The translations under genes and the position numbers were made by a program. Of a stretch of DNA of 64,000 nt, positions 1-8,293 are shown in pieces. Position 1 is the first letter of the stretch, and every line of letters starts with the position of its first letter. This DNA is from Amycolatopsis japonica. GTDB taxonomy: Bacteria > Actinomycetota > Actinomycetes > Mycobacteriales > Pseudonocardiaceae. The notes below the pieces were generated by a model. That model searched no databases. It had not been told where the DNA came from and was given only the letters and a program-made list of their open reading frames with translations. Where the stretch lies: NCBI RefSeq assembly GCF_000732925.1, contig NZ_CP008953.1, positions 6,510,001-6,574,000 of the forward strand, given 5' to 3'.

Positions 1-274
1 CGTACGCGATGACGTGGTTCGGGTTCGAGTACAGCCCGATCACCCCGGTCACCTCACACTCAATCCCGGTCTCCTCCCGCACCTCCCGCACAGCGGCCTG
101 CGACAACGTCTCACCGAGCTCAAGCTGCCCACCAGGGATCGAGTACAGGTCGTTGTCCGTCCGCCGGATCATGAGAATCCGGCCCTCGTCGTCCTGGATG
201 AACACGGACACAGCGACCGCGATGCTGTTCGCCTTCGGCGCGTTGGGATCGTTGAGGTAGTCGACGCGTGCCAT
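1..274 (-). CDS. NUDIX hydrolase (3' end outside window)
   Basis: The visible 91 N-terminal residues carry a full NUDIX box (GGQLELGETLSQAAVREVRE followed by ETGIE), matching GX5EX7REUXEEXGU. The family hydrolyses nucleoside diphosphates linked to another moiety, with Mg bound by the box glutamates; the substrate cannot be told. The ATG start is preceded by a strong AGGAGG ribosome binding site. The gene follows the XRE regulator gene by only 10 nt on the same strand, so the two are very probably cotranscribed. The C-terminus lies beyond base 1. Confidence 0.9.
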   Translation of the reverse strand, partial: MARVDYLNDPNAPKANSIAVAVSVFIQDDEGRILMIRRTDNDLYSIPGGQLELGETLSQAAVREVREETGIECEVTGVIGLYSNPNHVIAY

Positions 275-284
275 GGGTGGCCTC

Positions 285-1028
285 CTAGAAGGTGGCGGGC
301 TTGGCGAGGTTCCAGACGGCTTCGAAGCTCTCCGAGTAGGTCTCGAAGAGGTCCCCGGCGGATAGCCGGCGGAGGTGCAGGGACGGGGCGTGGGCTCCCT
401 GGAAGCCGTAGACGTGCGTGTTGATGATCATCTCGTCGTCGAAGCGGAAGATCGAGTTGTAGAGCGTGGTGTCGTGGAAGCGCATCTCCACTCCGTTCAC
501 TCGGACCAGCGGCCGGTAGAACGCCAGTGCGTTGCGGATGCGCGACGCGAGCGTCCCGTCGCCCAGTTGCTCCTCGGCCCCGCGCAGAGCGACGCTATCG
601 CTGGAGGGATCACCGAACAGCAGGCGGACCCGCGCTCCCGCAGCGGCTTTGGCGGTCAGGTCCTTGACGAACCGCGGGCGCTCCACCAGGAACAGCCCGG
701 CGTGGACCAGGACTTCAACAGTGCCCGACGCTTCCTTGATCAGCCGGTCCCACAGCTCGACCGGAATGACATTGCGGTGCGGGAACACTTGCACGACCTC
801 GGCGGCTGCCGTCTCCGCCTTGCGCTCCGGGGCTACCGAGTCCGGCCAGAGGTAGGTCTCGGACTCGCGCGCCATCGCGGCGATCTTGTGGCGGTGCTTC
901 GGGTACGGCGTCCGCCCCTTGGTGATCCACCGTTCCACGGTCTTCTGATCGACCCCGGTGGCATCGGCGACCTGCTCCAGCGAGAAGCCGTTACGCAGCA
1001 AGGCGTCCCGAAGGCGTTCGTTCGGCAT
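285..1028 (-). CDS. XRE-family regulator with C-terminal PLD-like/DUF5919-type domain
   Basis: About 247 residues. Residues 1-50 form a Cro/C1-type helix-turn-helix (NGFSLEQVADATGVDQKTVERW) beginning at MPNERLRDALL. The rest resembles the DUF5919/phospholipase D-like sensory domain found in actinobacterial XRE proteins (MRFHDTTLYNSIFRFDDEMIINTH); a full HKD catalytic motif is not evident, so a sensing role is more likely than catalysis. I chose the ATG at 1028 because the frame upstream is arginine-rich and runs through the probable operator. Cotranscribed with the NUDIX gene and divergent from the small gene at 1152. The inducer is unknown. Confidence 0.85.
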   Translation of the reverse strand: MPNERLRDALLRNGFSLEQVADATGVDQKTVERWITKGRTPYPKHRHKIAAMARESETYLWPDSVAPERKAETAAAEVVQVFPHRNVIPVELWDRLIKEASGTVEVLVHAGLFLVERPRFVKDLTAKAAAGARVRLLFGDPSSDSVALRGAEEQLGDGTLASRIRNALAFYRPLVRVNGVEMRFHDTTLYNSIFRFDDEMIINTHVYGFQGAHAPSLHLRRLSAGDLFETYSESFEAVWNLAKPATF

Positions 1029-1048
1029 CCGTGCTCCAGGGACTTGTA

Positions 1049-1090
1049 GGGACGTCTTCGACCGTACCAAGGACGTCCCAAGATGTCCTT
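1049..1090. promoter_or_regulatory. Overlapping dyads in divergent promoter region
   Basis: GGGACGTC (1049-1056) is mirrored by GACGTCCC (1072-1079). The second arm overlaps another dyad, AAGGACGTC CCAA GATGTCCTT (1069-1090, one mismatch). They lie between the XRE start at 1028 and the small gene at 1152, where an autoregulatory XRE operator would sit. Binding by the neighbouring regulator is inferred from position only. Confidence 0.5.
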
Positions 1091-1151
1091 CCGTGAGGTG
1101 ATCACGTCTCCGCCGTTGCCGAAAACTGACGGCGTCGAGAGGGAGGGATTG

Positions 1152-1391
1152 ATGAAGACCGAGCCGCAGACCCTGCGTGACGCGCACACCGACGCGGCGA
1201 GCCGACGCCCTCGGCCGGAGGCGGATGCATCGGAGTGGCTGACGTTCCACCGGGCCAACGCCCGCATGTACCGAGAGGTATCCGAGGTGGACCGGTGGCA
1301 TCACCACGAACTCAGGTACTGGGTGGGTTTCGAGGAACGCAAGGCCGAGGAGCTAGCCGCACGAATCGCTGCAGCCATAACCAGCTCGTGA
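1152..1391 (+). CDS. Small conserved actinobacterial protein (AMED_5909-like)
   Basis: 79 residues, starting at MKTEPQTLRDAH behind GGGAGG. It contains WLTFHRANARMYREVSEVDR, then WHHHELRYW and an alanine/glutamate-rich helical tail. The pattern resembles a small Amycolatopsis hypothetical family annotated as AMED_5909, recalled from memory. No catalytic motif or membrane segment is visible. It is divergent from the XRE-NUDIX pair, which suggests a functional or regulatory link. The reading frame extends upstream to 1083, but that part runs through the regulatory dyads and is probably untranslated. Function unknown. Confidence 0.7.
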   Translation: MKTEPQTLRDAHTDAASRRPRPEADASEWLTFHRANARMYREVSEVDRWHHHELRYWVGFEERKAEELAARIAAAITSS

Positions 1392-1430
1392 GTGGTACAG
1401 ACGGTTCTAACCGTCCGTACCACTCACGAG
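1385..1430. terminator. Bidirectional hairpin terminator
   Basis: Two 22-nt arms (1385-1406 and 1409-1430) match at 21 positions around a 2-nt centre. The hairpin starts inside the last codons of the small gene and ends 3 nt before the convergent lpd stop, so it can serve both genes. There is no T-tract, as is common for actinobacterial terminators. Confidence 0.75.
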
Positions 1431-1433
1431 GGC

Positions 1434-2819
<1,386 letters not shown>

Positions 2820-2865
2820 ACCCCGAAACCTACCCTCACCGGGGCGGTCCGAAGGGTGAGACTGC

Positions 2866-3564
2866 CTACTCGGGACGCGAACCGCGGATCTCGATCAGCA
2901 GCTCGGTCACCGCGGTCATGATCCGCTTGGTCGCCTCCTCCAGCACCTCACGGGACGGCGAAGGCGTCATGAGGTCCGAGAGGTCCACCGGCGGACCGGC
3001 GACCAGGTTCACCGTCTTGCGCGGGAAGGCGCGCGGGAGCACGGCGTCCGACGGCAGCAGGTGGTGCGTGCCCCAGTTCGCCAGCGGGATCACCGGGACA
3101 CCGGTCTCCAGCGCGATCCGCGCGATCCCGGTCTTCCCTCGCATGGGCCACCCGTCCGGGTGATCCGTGAAGGTGGCTTCCGGGAAGATGACGACGCATT
3201 CACCCTCACGGACGGCGCTGACGGCGTCGCGGTACGCGTCCGACGCCGTGGCGGCCCCGCGATAGACCGGGATGTGCTTGCCGGAACGCATCACCGAGCC
3301 GATGACGGGCGCGTCCCACAGGCTCGCCTTCGCCAGGTAGCGCGGCACGCGCCCATGAGCCAGGCAGTACGCCGTCACCGTCGTCGGGTCGGCGAACGAG
3401 AGGTGGTTCGACGCCACCAGGAAGCCGCCCGACGACGGCAGGTGCTCACCGCCGCGTACCCGGAACCGGGTGAACAGCACCAGGAACGGCCACACGACGT
3501 TGATCGCGAAGGCGAACCAGGCGCCCCGGCCGGCGCGGGCGAAGCGCCGGCCGAAGGCGATCAT
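2866..3564 (-). CDS. 1-acyl-sn-glycerol-3-phosphate acyltransferase (PlsC family)
   Basis: About 232 residues. The acyltransferase motifs are NHLSFAD (the NHxxxxD catalytic motif), PVYRG and FPEATFT (substrate-binding block, FPEGT in most members), preceded by a hydrophobic segment (FAINVVWPFLVLF) that would anchor it to the membrane. The family transfers acyl groups to lysophosphatidate or related acceptors in phospholipid synthesis. Start choice is uncertain: MIAFGRR at 3564 fits family length, while MVLRPRE at 3636 or a still longer frame is open but reaches into a hairpin. It follows the fusion gene on the same strand but is separated from it by that hairpin. Confidence 0.87.
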   Translation of the reverse strand: MIAFGRRFARAGRGAWFAFAINVVWPFLVLFTRFRVRGGEHLPSSGGFLVASNHLSFADPTTVTAYCLAHGRVPRYLAKASLWDAPVIGSVMRSGKHIPVYRGAATASDAYRDAVSAVREGECVVIFPEATFTDHPDGWPMRGKTGIARIALETGVPVIPLANWGTHHLLPSDAVLPRAFPRKTVNLVAGPPVDLSDLMTPSPSREVLEEATKRIMTAVTELLIEIRGSRPE

Positions 3565-3646
3565 CTGGCGGAACGTCAGCAAGTCCCCCGAAGCGGGGCT
3601 CAGCGCGGTCCAGCGTTCACGAGGTCTCAGCACCATGGACGTAATT

Positions 3647-3676
3647 CGTAGCCGAACCCGCTCCGGTTCGGCTACG
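3647..3676 (-). terminator. Hairpin between the fusion gene and the acyltransferase gene
   Basis: Perfect 12-bp arms CGTAGCCGAACC / GGTTCGGCTACG with a 6-nt loop, 24 nt beyond the stop at 3700. It probably ends or attenuates transcription from the iminopeptidase-reductase gene. No T-tract follows. Confidence 0.7.
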
Positions 3677-3699
3677 ACCACGCGCGAACGCGGCGCGGA

Positions 3700-5118
3700 T
3701 CACACGCGCTCGAGCACCACCACGGGGATCTCGCGGTCGGTCTTCTTCGCGTAGTCGTTGTAATCCGGCCACACGGCGGCGAGCTTCTCCCACAGTTTCG
3801 CGCGCTCCTCGCCTTCGAGGGTCCGGGCGCGCGCGGTGAACTTGTCCGCCTTGACCTGGGCCTTCACCTCGGGGTTCGCCTGCAGGTTCTTGTACCAGCC
3901 CGGGTCCTCCGGCGCGCCGCCCTTGGACGCCACGATCACCGGGTTGTCGTCATCGTCGAACTGGTAGATCAGCGCGAACTTGCGGTCCTCGCCGGTCTTG
4001 CGGCCCTTGGTGGTGAGGATGAGGCAAGGCGCGCCCTGCTCCCAGTCGTGGCCCACCTCGCCGTCGGTCTCTTCGTAGCGACGGACGTGCTCGTCACCGA
4101 AAAGCATGTCTGCGTTCCTCTCGTCCTTGCGTGTACCGGCGCCCTGCCAGTCTCGCGCGAACCGGTCGGTCGCGCTGATCAACTCGTGCAGGGTGCCGGG
4201 TTCGTCGAACGCGTGACCCGAGTCGCCGACCATCACCAGTTCGGCGGAAGGCAGCACCTGGCTGAGCTCCCACGCGGTGATGGCCGGGGTGACCACGTCA
4301 TAGCGTCCCTGTACCAGAACGCACGGGATGTCCCGGAGCTTCCCGGCGTCGCGGAGCAGCTGATCTTCGGCCAGCCAGCCGCCGTGCCGGAAGTAGTGGT
4401 TCTCGATCCTCGCGATCGCGAGGGCGAACGTCGGATCGCTGAACGCGTCGATCACCTCGTCGTGGGGACGCAGTTTGACCGTTTCCCCCTCCCACCGGCT
4501 CCACGCGATCGCGGCGGGGCCGTGCACGGCGGGATCCGGATGGCTCAGCAGTTCGTGATAGACCTCGATCAGGTTCTCCTGCCGGCGCGAATACGGCACC
4601 GGGGCCAGGAACCGCGACCACGCCTCGGGGAAGAGGAACGCCGCTCCCCCGCCGTAGAGCCATTGCAGTTCCTTCACCCGCAAGGTGGCGACCCCGCGGA
4701 GGACGAGTTCCGTGACGCGCCCCGGGTGGGTTTCCGCGTAGGTCAGCCCGAGCACACTCCCCCACGAACCGCCGAAGACCATCCAGTGTTCGATGTCCAG
4801 ATGCTCGCGCAAGCGCTCGATGTCGGCGACCAGGTGCCACGTCGTGTTGACGGAAAGCTCCGCCTCCGGGGTGGCGCAGTTCGGCGTGCTGCGCCCGCAG
4901 CCGCGCTGATCGAAAAGGACGATGCGGTACCTGTCCGGATCGAACAGTCTGCGATGTCTCGGGCTCGAACCGCCCCCGGGGCCGCCGTGCAGGAAAATCA
5001 CCGGCTTGCCCTCGGGATCGCCGCATTCCTCCCAATAGATCTCGTTGCCGTCACCGACGGGCAACATCCCTTGGACGTAAGGTTCGATTTCCGGATAAAG
5101 GCCGAGCATGTCCGCCAC
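3700..5118 (-). CDS. Proline iminopeptidase fused to deazaflavin-dependent nitroreductase-family domain
   Basis: One open frame of 472 codons with two domains. Residues 1 to about 325 are a prolyl iminopeptidase-type alpha/beta hydrolase: oxyanion-hole HGGPGGG, DQRGCGRS, nucleophile elbow GGSWGS, and terminal Asp/His in QGRYDVV and GDSGHAF. The standalone family is 310-330 residues. Residues 338-472 (MLFGDEHVRRYEETDGEVGH, then LILTTKGRKTG and the NPEV segment) match the DDN/Rv3547-type F420-dependent reductase family, normally a separate protein of about 135 residues. The linker DNA retains a ribosome binding site and ATG. GTG at 5118 is used here; ATG at 5109 is an alternative. Only 29 nt separate it from the divergent LacI gene. 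Confidence 0.85.
   Translation of the reverse strand: MADMLGLYPEIEPYVQGMLPVGDGNEIYWEECGDPEGKPVIFLHGGPGGGSSPRHRRLFDPDRYRIVLFDQRGCGRSTPNCATPEAELSVNTTWHLVADIERLREHLDIEHWMVFGGSWGSVLGLTYAETHPGRVTELVLRGVATLRVKELQWLYGGGAAFLFPEAWSRFLAPVPYSRRQENLIEVYHELLSHPDPAVHGPAAIAWSRWEGETVKLRPHDEVIDAFSDPTFALAIARIENHYFRHGGWLAEDQLLRDAGKLRDIPCVLVQGRYDVVTPAITAWELSQVLPSAELVMVGDSGHAFDEPGTLHELISATDRFARDWQGAGTRKDERNADMLFGDEHVRRYEETDGEVGHDWEQGAPCLILTTKGRKTGEDRKFALIYQFDDDDNPVIVASKGGAPEDPGWYKNLQANPEVKAQVKADKFTARARTLEGEERAKLWEKLAAVWPDYNDYAKKTDREIPVVVLERV
4105..4122 (-). promoter_or_regulatory. Internal ribosome binding site and ATG inside the fusion gene
   Basis: Within the interdomain linker, GAGAGGA (4116-4122 on the complementary strand) sits 8 nt before an in-frame ATG (4105-4107) at codon 338. 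That ATG is exactly where a free-standing reductase of this family would begin. It may give a second, shorter product. Confidence 0.55.
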
Positions 5119-5147
5119 TATGCCCCAAACGCCAGCTTGGAGGATCG

Positions 5148-6188
5148 ATGAAGGCCCGCCCCCACGTGACGCTGGAAGATGTGGCGCGCACCGCGGACGT
5201 GTCGCTCGCGACCGCGTCCCGCGTACTCAACGGCACCGCCACCGTCCGGGGGGATCTCCGCGAACGAGTGATCGCCGCGGCTGCCGAGCTCTCGTACACC
5301 CCCAATGCTCACGCTCAGGCATTGGCCGGTGGCTCACAGCCGACCGTCGGGGTGATCTGCCACGACGTCGGCGATCCGTATTTCGCCGCGATCGCCGGCG
5401 GGATCATGCGCGCGGCGAGTGAAAACGATCTTCTGGTGATGCTCGCGAGCACGTTCCGCGATCCGGCCAAGGAGGTCGCGTACGTTTCGACGCTGCGTGC
5501 CCAGCGCGCGTCGGCCATTCTGCTGATCGGTTCCGCGTTCGAGGACAAGGCGTGGGAAAAGGCGATGGCCGCCGAACTCGAGCCGTACCGGCGCGGCGGC
5601 GGGCACGTCGCCGCGGTCAGCAGGCATCGCGGGCTCAAAGTGGACACCGTCCAGCCCGACAACCGGGGTGGCGGCGCCGAACTGGCGAAGGCCCTGCTGG
5701 ACTTGGGACACCGCCGTTTCGCCGTGCTCGCCGGGCCGAAGAGCCTGACCACCGTCGTCGACCGTCTCGACGGGTTCGCCGCGGAACTGCTGGAGCACGG
5801 CGTCGAACTGGCCGAGGACGACGTCTTCGAGGCGGCGTTCACCCGCGATGGCGGTTACGAGGCGATGGAGAAGGTCCTCGCCCGGCCGCGCAAGCAGTGG
5901 CCGACGTGCGTGTTCGCGGTGACCGACGTGATGGCGATCGGCGCGATGTCGGCCCTGCGCGACGCCGGGGTCTCCGTGCCCGGCGAGATGTCGATCGCCG
6001 GCTTCGACGACATCCCGGTAGTGCGCGATCTCACGCCCGCGCTGACCACGGTCGCGCTGCCGCTGGAGAAGCTGGGTGAACGGGCCATGGACCTGGCATT
6101 CAAGGCCTCCCCCGGCACCCGGCCGCGCGTGGTGAAGATGTCCGGCGAGGTCGTCCTGCGCCGCAGCACCGCCGCTCCCGCGCGCTGA
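5148..6188 (+). CDS. LacI-family transcriptional regulator
   Basis: 346 residues, typical for the family. Residues 7-55 are the LacI helix-turn-helix and hinge (VTLEDVARTADVSLATASRVLNG); the rest is a periplasmic-binding-protein-like sensor (VGVICHDVGDPYFAAIAGGI; FAVTDVMAIGAM; SIAGFDDIPVVRDLTPALTT). A GGAGG site precedes the ATG. A perfect LacI-type palindrome lies 39 nt past its stop, immediately before the sugar-operon gene at 6267, so it most likely represses that operon until a sugar-derived ligand binds. The nearby divergent start at 5118 leaves almost no room for a promoter outside coding DNA. Confidence 0.95.
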   Translation: MKARPHVTLEDVARTADVSLATASRVLNGTATVRGDLRERVIAAAAELSYTPNAHAQALAGGSQPTVGVICHDVGDPYFAAIAGGIMRAASENDLLVMLASTFRDPAKEVAYVSTLRAQRASAILLIGSAFEDKAWEKAMAAELEPYRRGGGHVAAVSRHRGLKVDTVQPDNRGGGAELAKALLDLGHRRFAVLAGPKSLTTVVDRLDGFAAELLEHGVELAEDDVFEAAFTRDGGYEAMEKVLARPRKQWPTCVFAVTDVMAIGAMSALRDAGVSVPGEMSIAGFDDIPVVRDLTPALTTVALPLEKLGERAMDLAFKASPGTRPRVVKMSGEVVLRRSTAAPAR

Positions 6189-6193
6189 AACCC

Positions 6194-6245
6194 TTGTGTG
6201 CGGCCCGCGGGGTGTCTTAACGTGGTCTGAGAAAGCGCTTTCTCA
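6194..6245 (+). promoter_or_regulatory. Promoter with perfect LacI operator
   Basis: TGAGAAAGCGCTTTCTCA (6228-6245) is an 18-bp perfect palindrome with the central CG and AAAGCGCTTT core typical of LacI-family operators. Just upstream, TTGTGT (6194-6199) and TTAACG (6217-6222) are spaced by 17 nt as a possible -35/-10 pair. The operator would then overlap the transcription start. The promoter boxes are weak calls; the operator is strong. Confidence 0.8.
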
Positions 6246-6266
6246 AACCCGCGCCACGGAGACCCG

Positions 6267-7418
6267 ATGACCTTGATCGCCCTTCCCACCGCCGACGGCG
6301 GACTGGCGGAATGGACGCCGCGAGGGGCGGAAACGCCCGCGAAACCGGCGACGCCGCCGACCTCCCGGATCGCCTACGCCGCCGCGCACGTCGTCGCCGA
6401 CCCGTTCTCCCCCGCAGACCCCGAAGAAGGCGCGGTCCTGGACTGGGACATCACTCTCGCCTTCCGCGAGCACCTGTGGTCCTGCGGTCTCGGCGTCGCC
6501 GAAGCCATGGACACCGCGCAGCGCGGGATGGGCCTGGACTGGGCCACGACCAAGGAGCTGATCCGCCGCACCGGGGCGCTCGCCGCCGGACGGCCGTGGG
6601 TGGCGGGCGTCGGCACCGACCAGCTCCCCGACGGCGAGGCGACCGCCGGGTCCATTGTGGACGCCTGGCGCGAGCAGCTGGACCTGGTCGGCGAGGCGGG
6701 GGCGATCCCGGTCGTGATGGCCAGCCGCGCGCTCGCCGCGTCGGCTTCCGGGCCCGCGGATTACCATGCCGCGTACGGAAAACTGCTCTCCGGCGCGGAC
6801 CGCCCGGTCCTGCTGCACTGGCTGGGAGAGCAGTTCGACCCGGCGCTGGCGGGCTACTGGGGCCACGATGACGTCCGCAAGGCGGCCGAGGAACTGGGCA
6901 GGCTCTGCGCCGAGCATGCCGGCGTGATCGCCGGGGTCAAGGTTTCGGTGCTCGACGCGTCGATCGAGACCGAATTCCGCCGCGCGCTGCCCGAAGGCGT
7001 CAAGTGCTACACCGGCGACGACTTCAACTATCCGGAACTCATCGCCGGGGACGAGCAGGGCCACAGCGAAGCGCTTCTGGGCATCTTCGACGCCGTGGCG
7101 CAGGTCGCGGGCGCCGCGCTCGCCCGCCTCGACGAGGGTGACAAGGCCGGTTTCCACGGTCTGCTCGACCCGACGGTCGCCTTGAGCCGGGCCATCTTCC
7201 GTGCCCCCACGAGGAACTACAAGACCGGCGTCGTCTTCCTCGCCTACCTCAACGGGCACCAGGACCACTTCCGTATGGTCGCGGGCCGCGAATCGGCCCG
7301 GTCCATCACGCATCTGGCCGAACTGCTGCGCCTGGCCGACGCCGCGGGCGCGCTCACCGATTCGGAGCTCGCCGTCGCGCGGATGCGGCCGCTGCTGGCC
7401 GCGGCGGGGGTGTCCTGA
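6267..7418 (+). CDS. DUF993 family protein (dihydrodipicolinate synthase-like TIM barrel)
   Basis: 383 residues, resembling the DUF993 family of DapA/N-acetylneuraminate lyase-like TIM barrels (VLDWDITLAFREHLWSCGLG; AEAMDTAQRGMGLDW; GVKVSVLD; YTGDDFNYPELI). Such proteins are found in sugar or inositol-type catabolic operons, presumably as aldolase- or dehydratase-like enzymes; no substrate can be read from the sequence. It is first in an operon behind the LacI operator, and its stop overlaps the next start by one base (TGATG). Lys in GVKVS and in YKTGV could be Schiff-base candidates, but I cannot assign one. Confidence 0.82.
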   Translation: MTLIALPTADGGLAEWTPRGAETPAKPATPPTSRIAYAAAHVVADPFSPADPEEGAVLDWDITLAFREHLWSCGLGVAEAMDTAQRGMGLDWATTKELIRRTGALAAGRPWVAGVGTDQLPDGEATAGSIVDAWREQLDLVGEAGAIPVVMASRALAASASGPADYHAAYGKLLSGADRPVLLHWLGEQFDPALAGYWGHDDVRKAAEELGRLCAEHAGVIAGVKVSVLDASIETEFRRALPEGVKCYTGDDFNYPELIAGDEQGHSEALLGIFDAVAQVAGAALARLDEGDKAGFHGLLDPTVALSRAIFRAPTRNYKTGVVFLAYLNGHQDHFRMVAGRESARSITHLAELLRLADAAGALTDSELAVARMRPLLAAAGVS

Positions 7419-8224
7419 TGGACCGGTTGAGCCTGAACCAGATCACCACCAAGGCGTGGTCGCTGCCGGAGGCCGTCGCGGGCTGCGCCGAGGCGGGCGT
7501 CCGCTGGATCGGCTTGTGGCGCGACAAGGTCGCCGAGACCGGCGTCGACGAAGCCGCCCGGTTGCTCAAGGAGTACGACGTCGGCGTGTCGTCGTTGTGC
7601 CGTGGCGGTTTCTTCACCGGGGTCACCCCGGAAGGATCCCCTGTGGACGGTGTCGCGCAGACCAGGGAGGCGATCGACGAAGCCGCCGCGCTGGGTGCGG
7701 ACGTCCTCGTCCTGGTCGTCGGCGGGGTGAACGGCAGCCTGAAGTCTTCGCGACAGCGTGTCGCGGACGCGGTCGGCGAGCTGGCGCCGTACGCCGGTGA
7801 GCGCGGGGTCCGCCTCGGCCTGGAACCGTTGCACCCCATGCAGTGCGCCGAACGTTCCGTCCTGTCCACTGTGGACGAGGCGCTGGCGATCGCACTGGAA
7901 CATCCGGCCGATCAGGTCGGCGTGATCGTCGACGAATTCCACGTGTGGTGGGACCCGCGGATCGAGGAGTCGATCGCCGCGGCGGCGGGCCGGATCGCCG
8001 GATTCCACGTCTGCGACCAGAAGGTGCCCCTGACCGACACCCTGCTCGGCCGGGCGCTGCCCGGTGACGGCCCGATCGACCACCGGCATCTGAAGGCGTG
8101 TGTCGAGGCCGCCGGGTACACCGGCCCGATCGAGGTCGAGGTGTTCGACGCCGACCTTTGGCGCCGTCCCGGTGGCGAGGTGCTCGCGGAGACCGTCAAG
8201 GCCTACCGCGACCACGTTTCCTGA
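7418..8224 (+). CDS. Sugar phosphate isomerase/epimerase family protein
   Basis: 268 residues of the AP-endonuclease-2-like TIM barrel (SMALL xylose isomerase-like) family, which includes inosose dehydratases and hydroxypyruvate isomerases. Metal-site segments are visible: GLEPLHPM, VIVDEFHVWWDP, FHVCDQK and the terminal IEVEVFDA. Translationally coupled to the DUF993 gene. The pair plus a LacI repressor looks like a minimal sugar or polyol utilisation operon. Comparable actinobacterial clusters usually also encode a Gfo/Idh/MocA-type oxidoreductase, which is absent here. Confidence 0.85.
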   Translation: MDRLSLNQITTKAWSLPEAVAGCAEAGVRWIGLWRDKVAETGVDEAARLLKEYDVGVSSLCRGGFFTGVTPEGSPVDGVAQTREAIDEAAALGADVLVLVVGGVNGSLKSSRQRVADAVGELAPYAGERGVRLGLEPLHPMQCAERSVLSTVDEALAIALEHPADQVGVIVDEFHVWWDPRIEESIAAAAGRIAGFHVCDQKVPLTDTLLGRALPGDGPIDHRHLKACVEAAGYTGPIEVEVFDADLWRRPGGEVLAETVKAYRDHVS

Positions 8225-8293
8225 CGAAAGTAAGGGTCCCTCGCTGTCCTTGGTTCGCTGTCCGGGCGGCCGTGGTCTCCTACCGTTCGCGGC

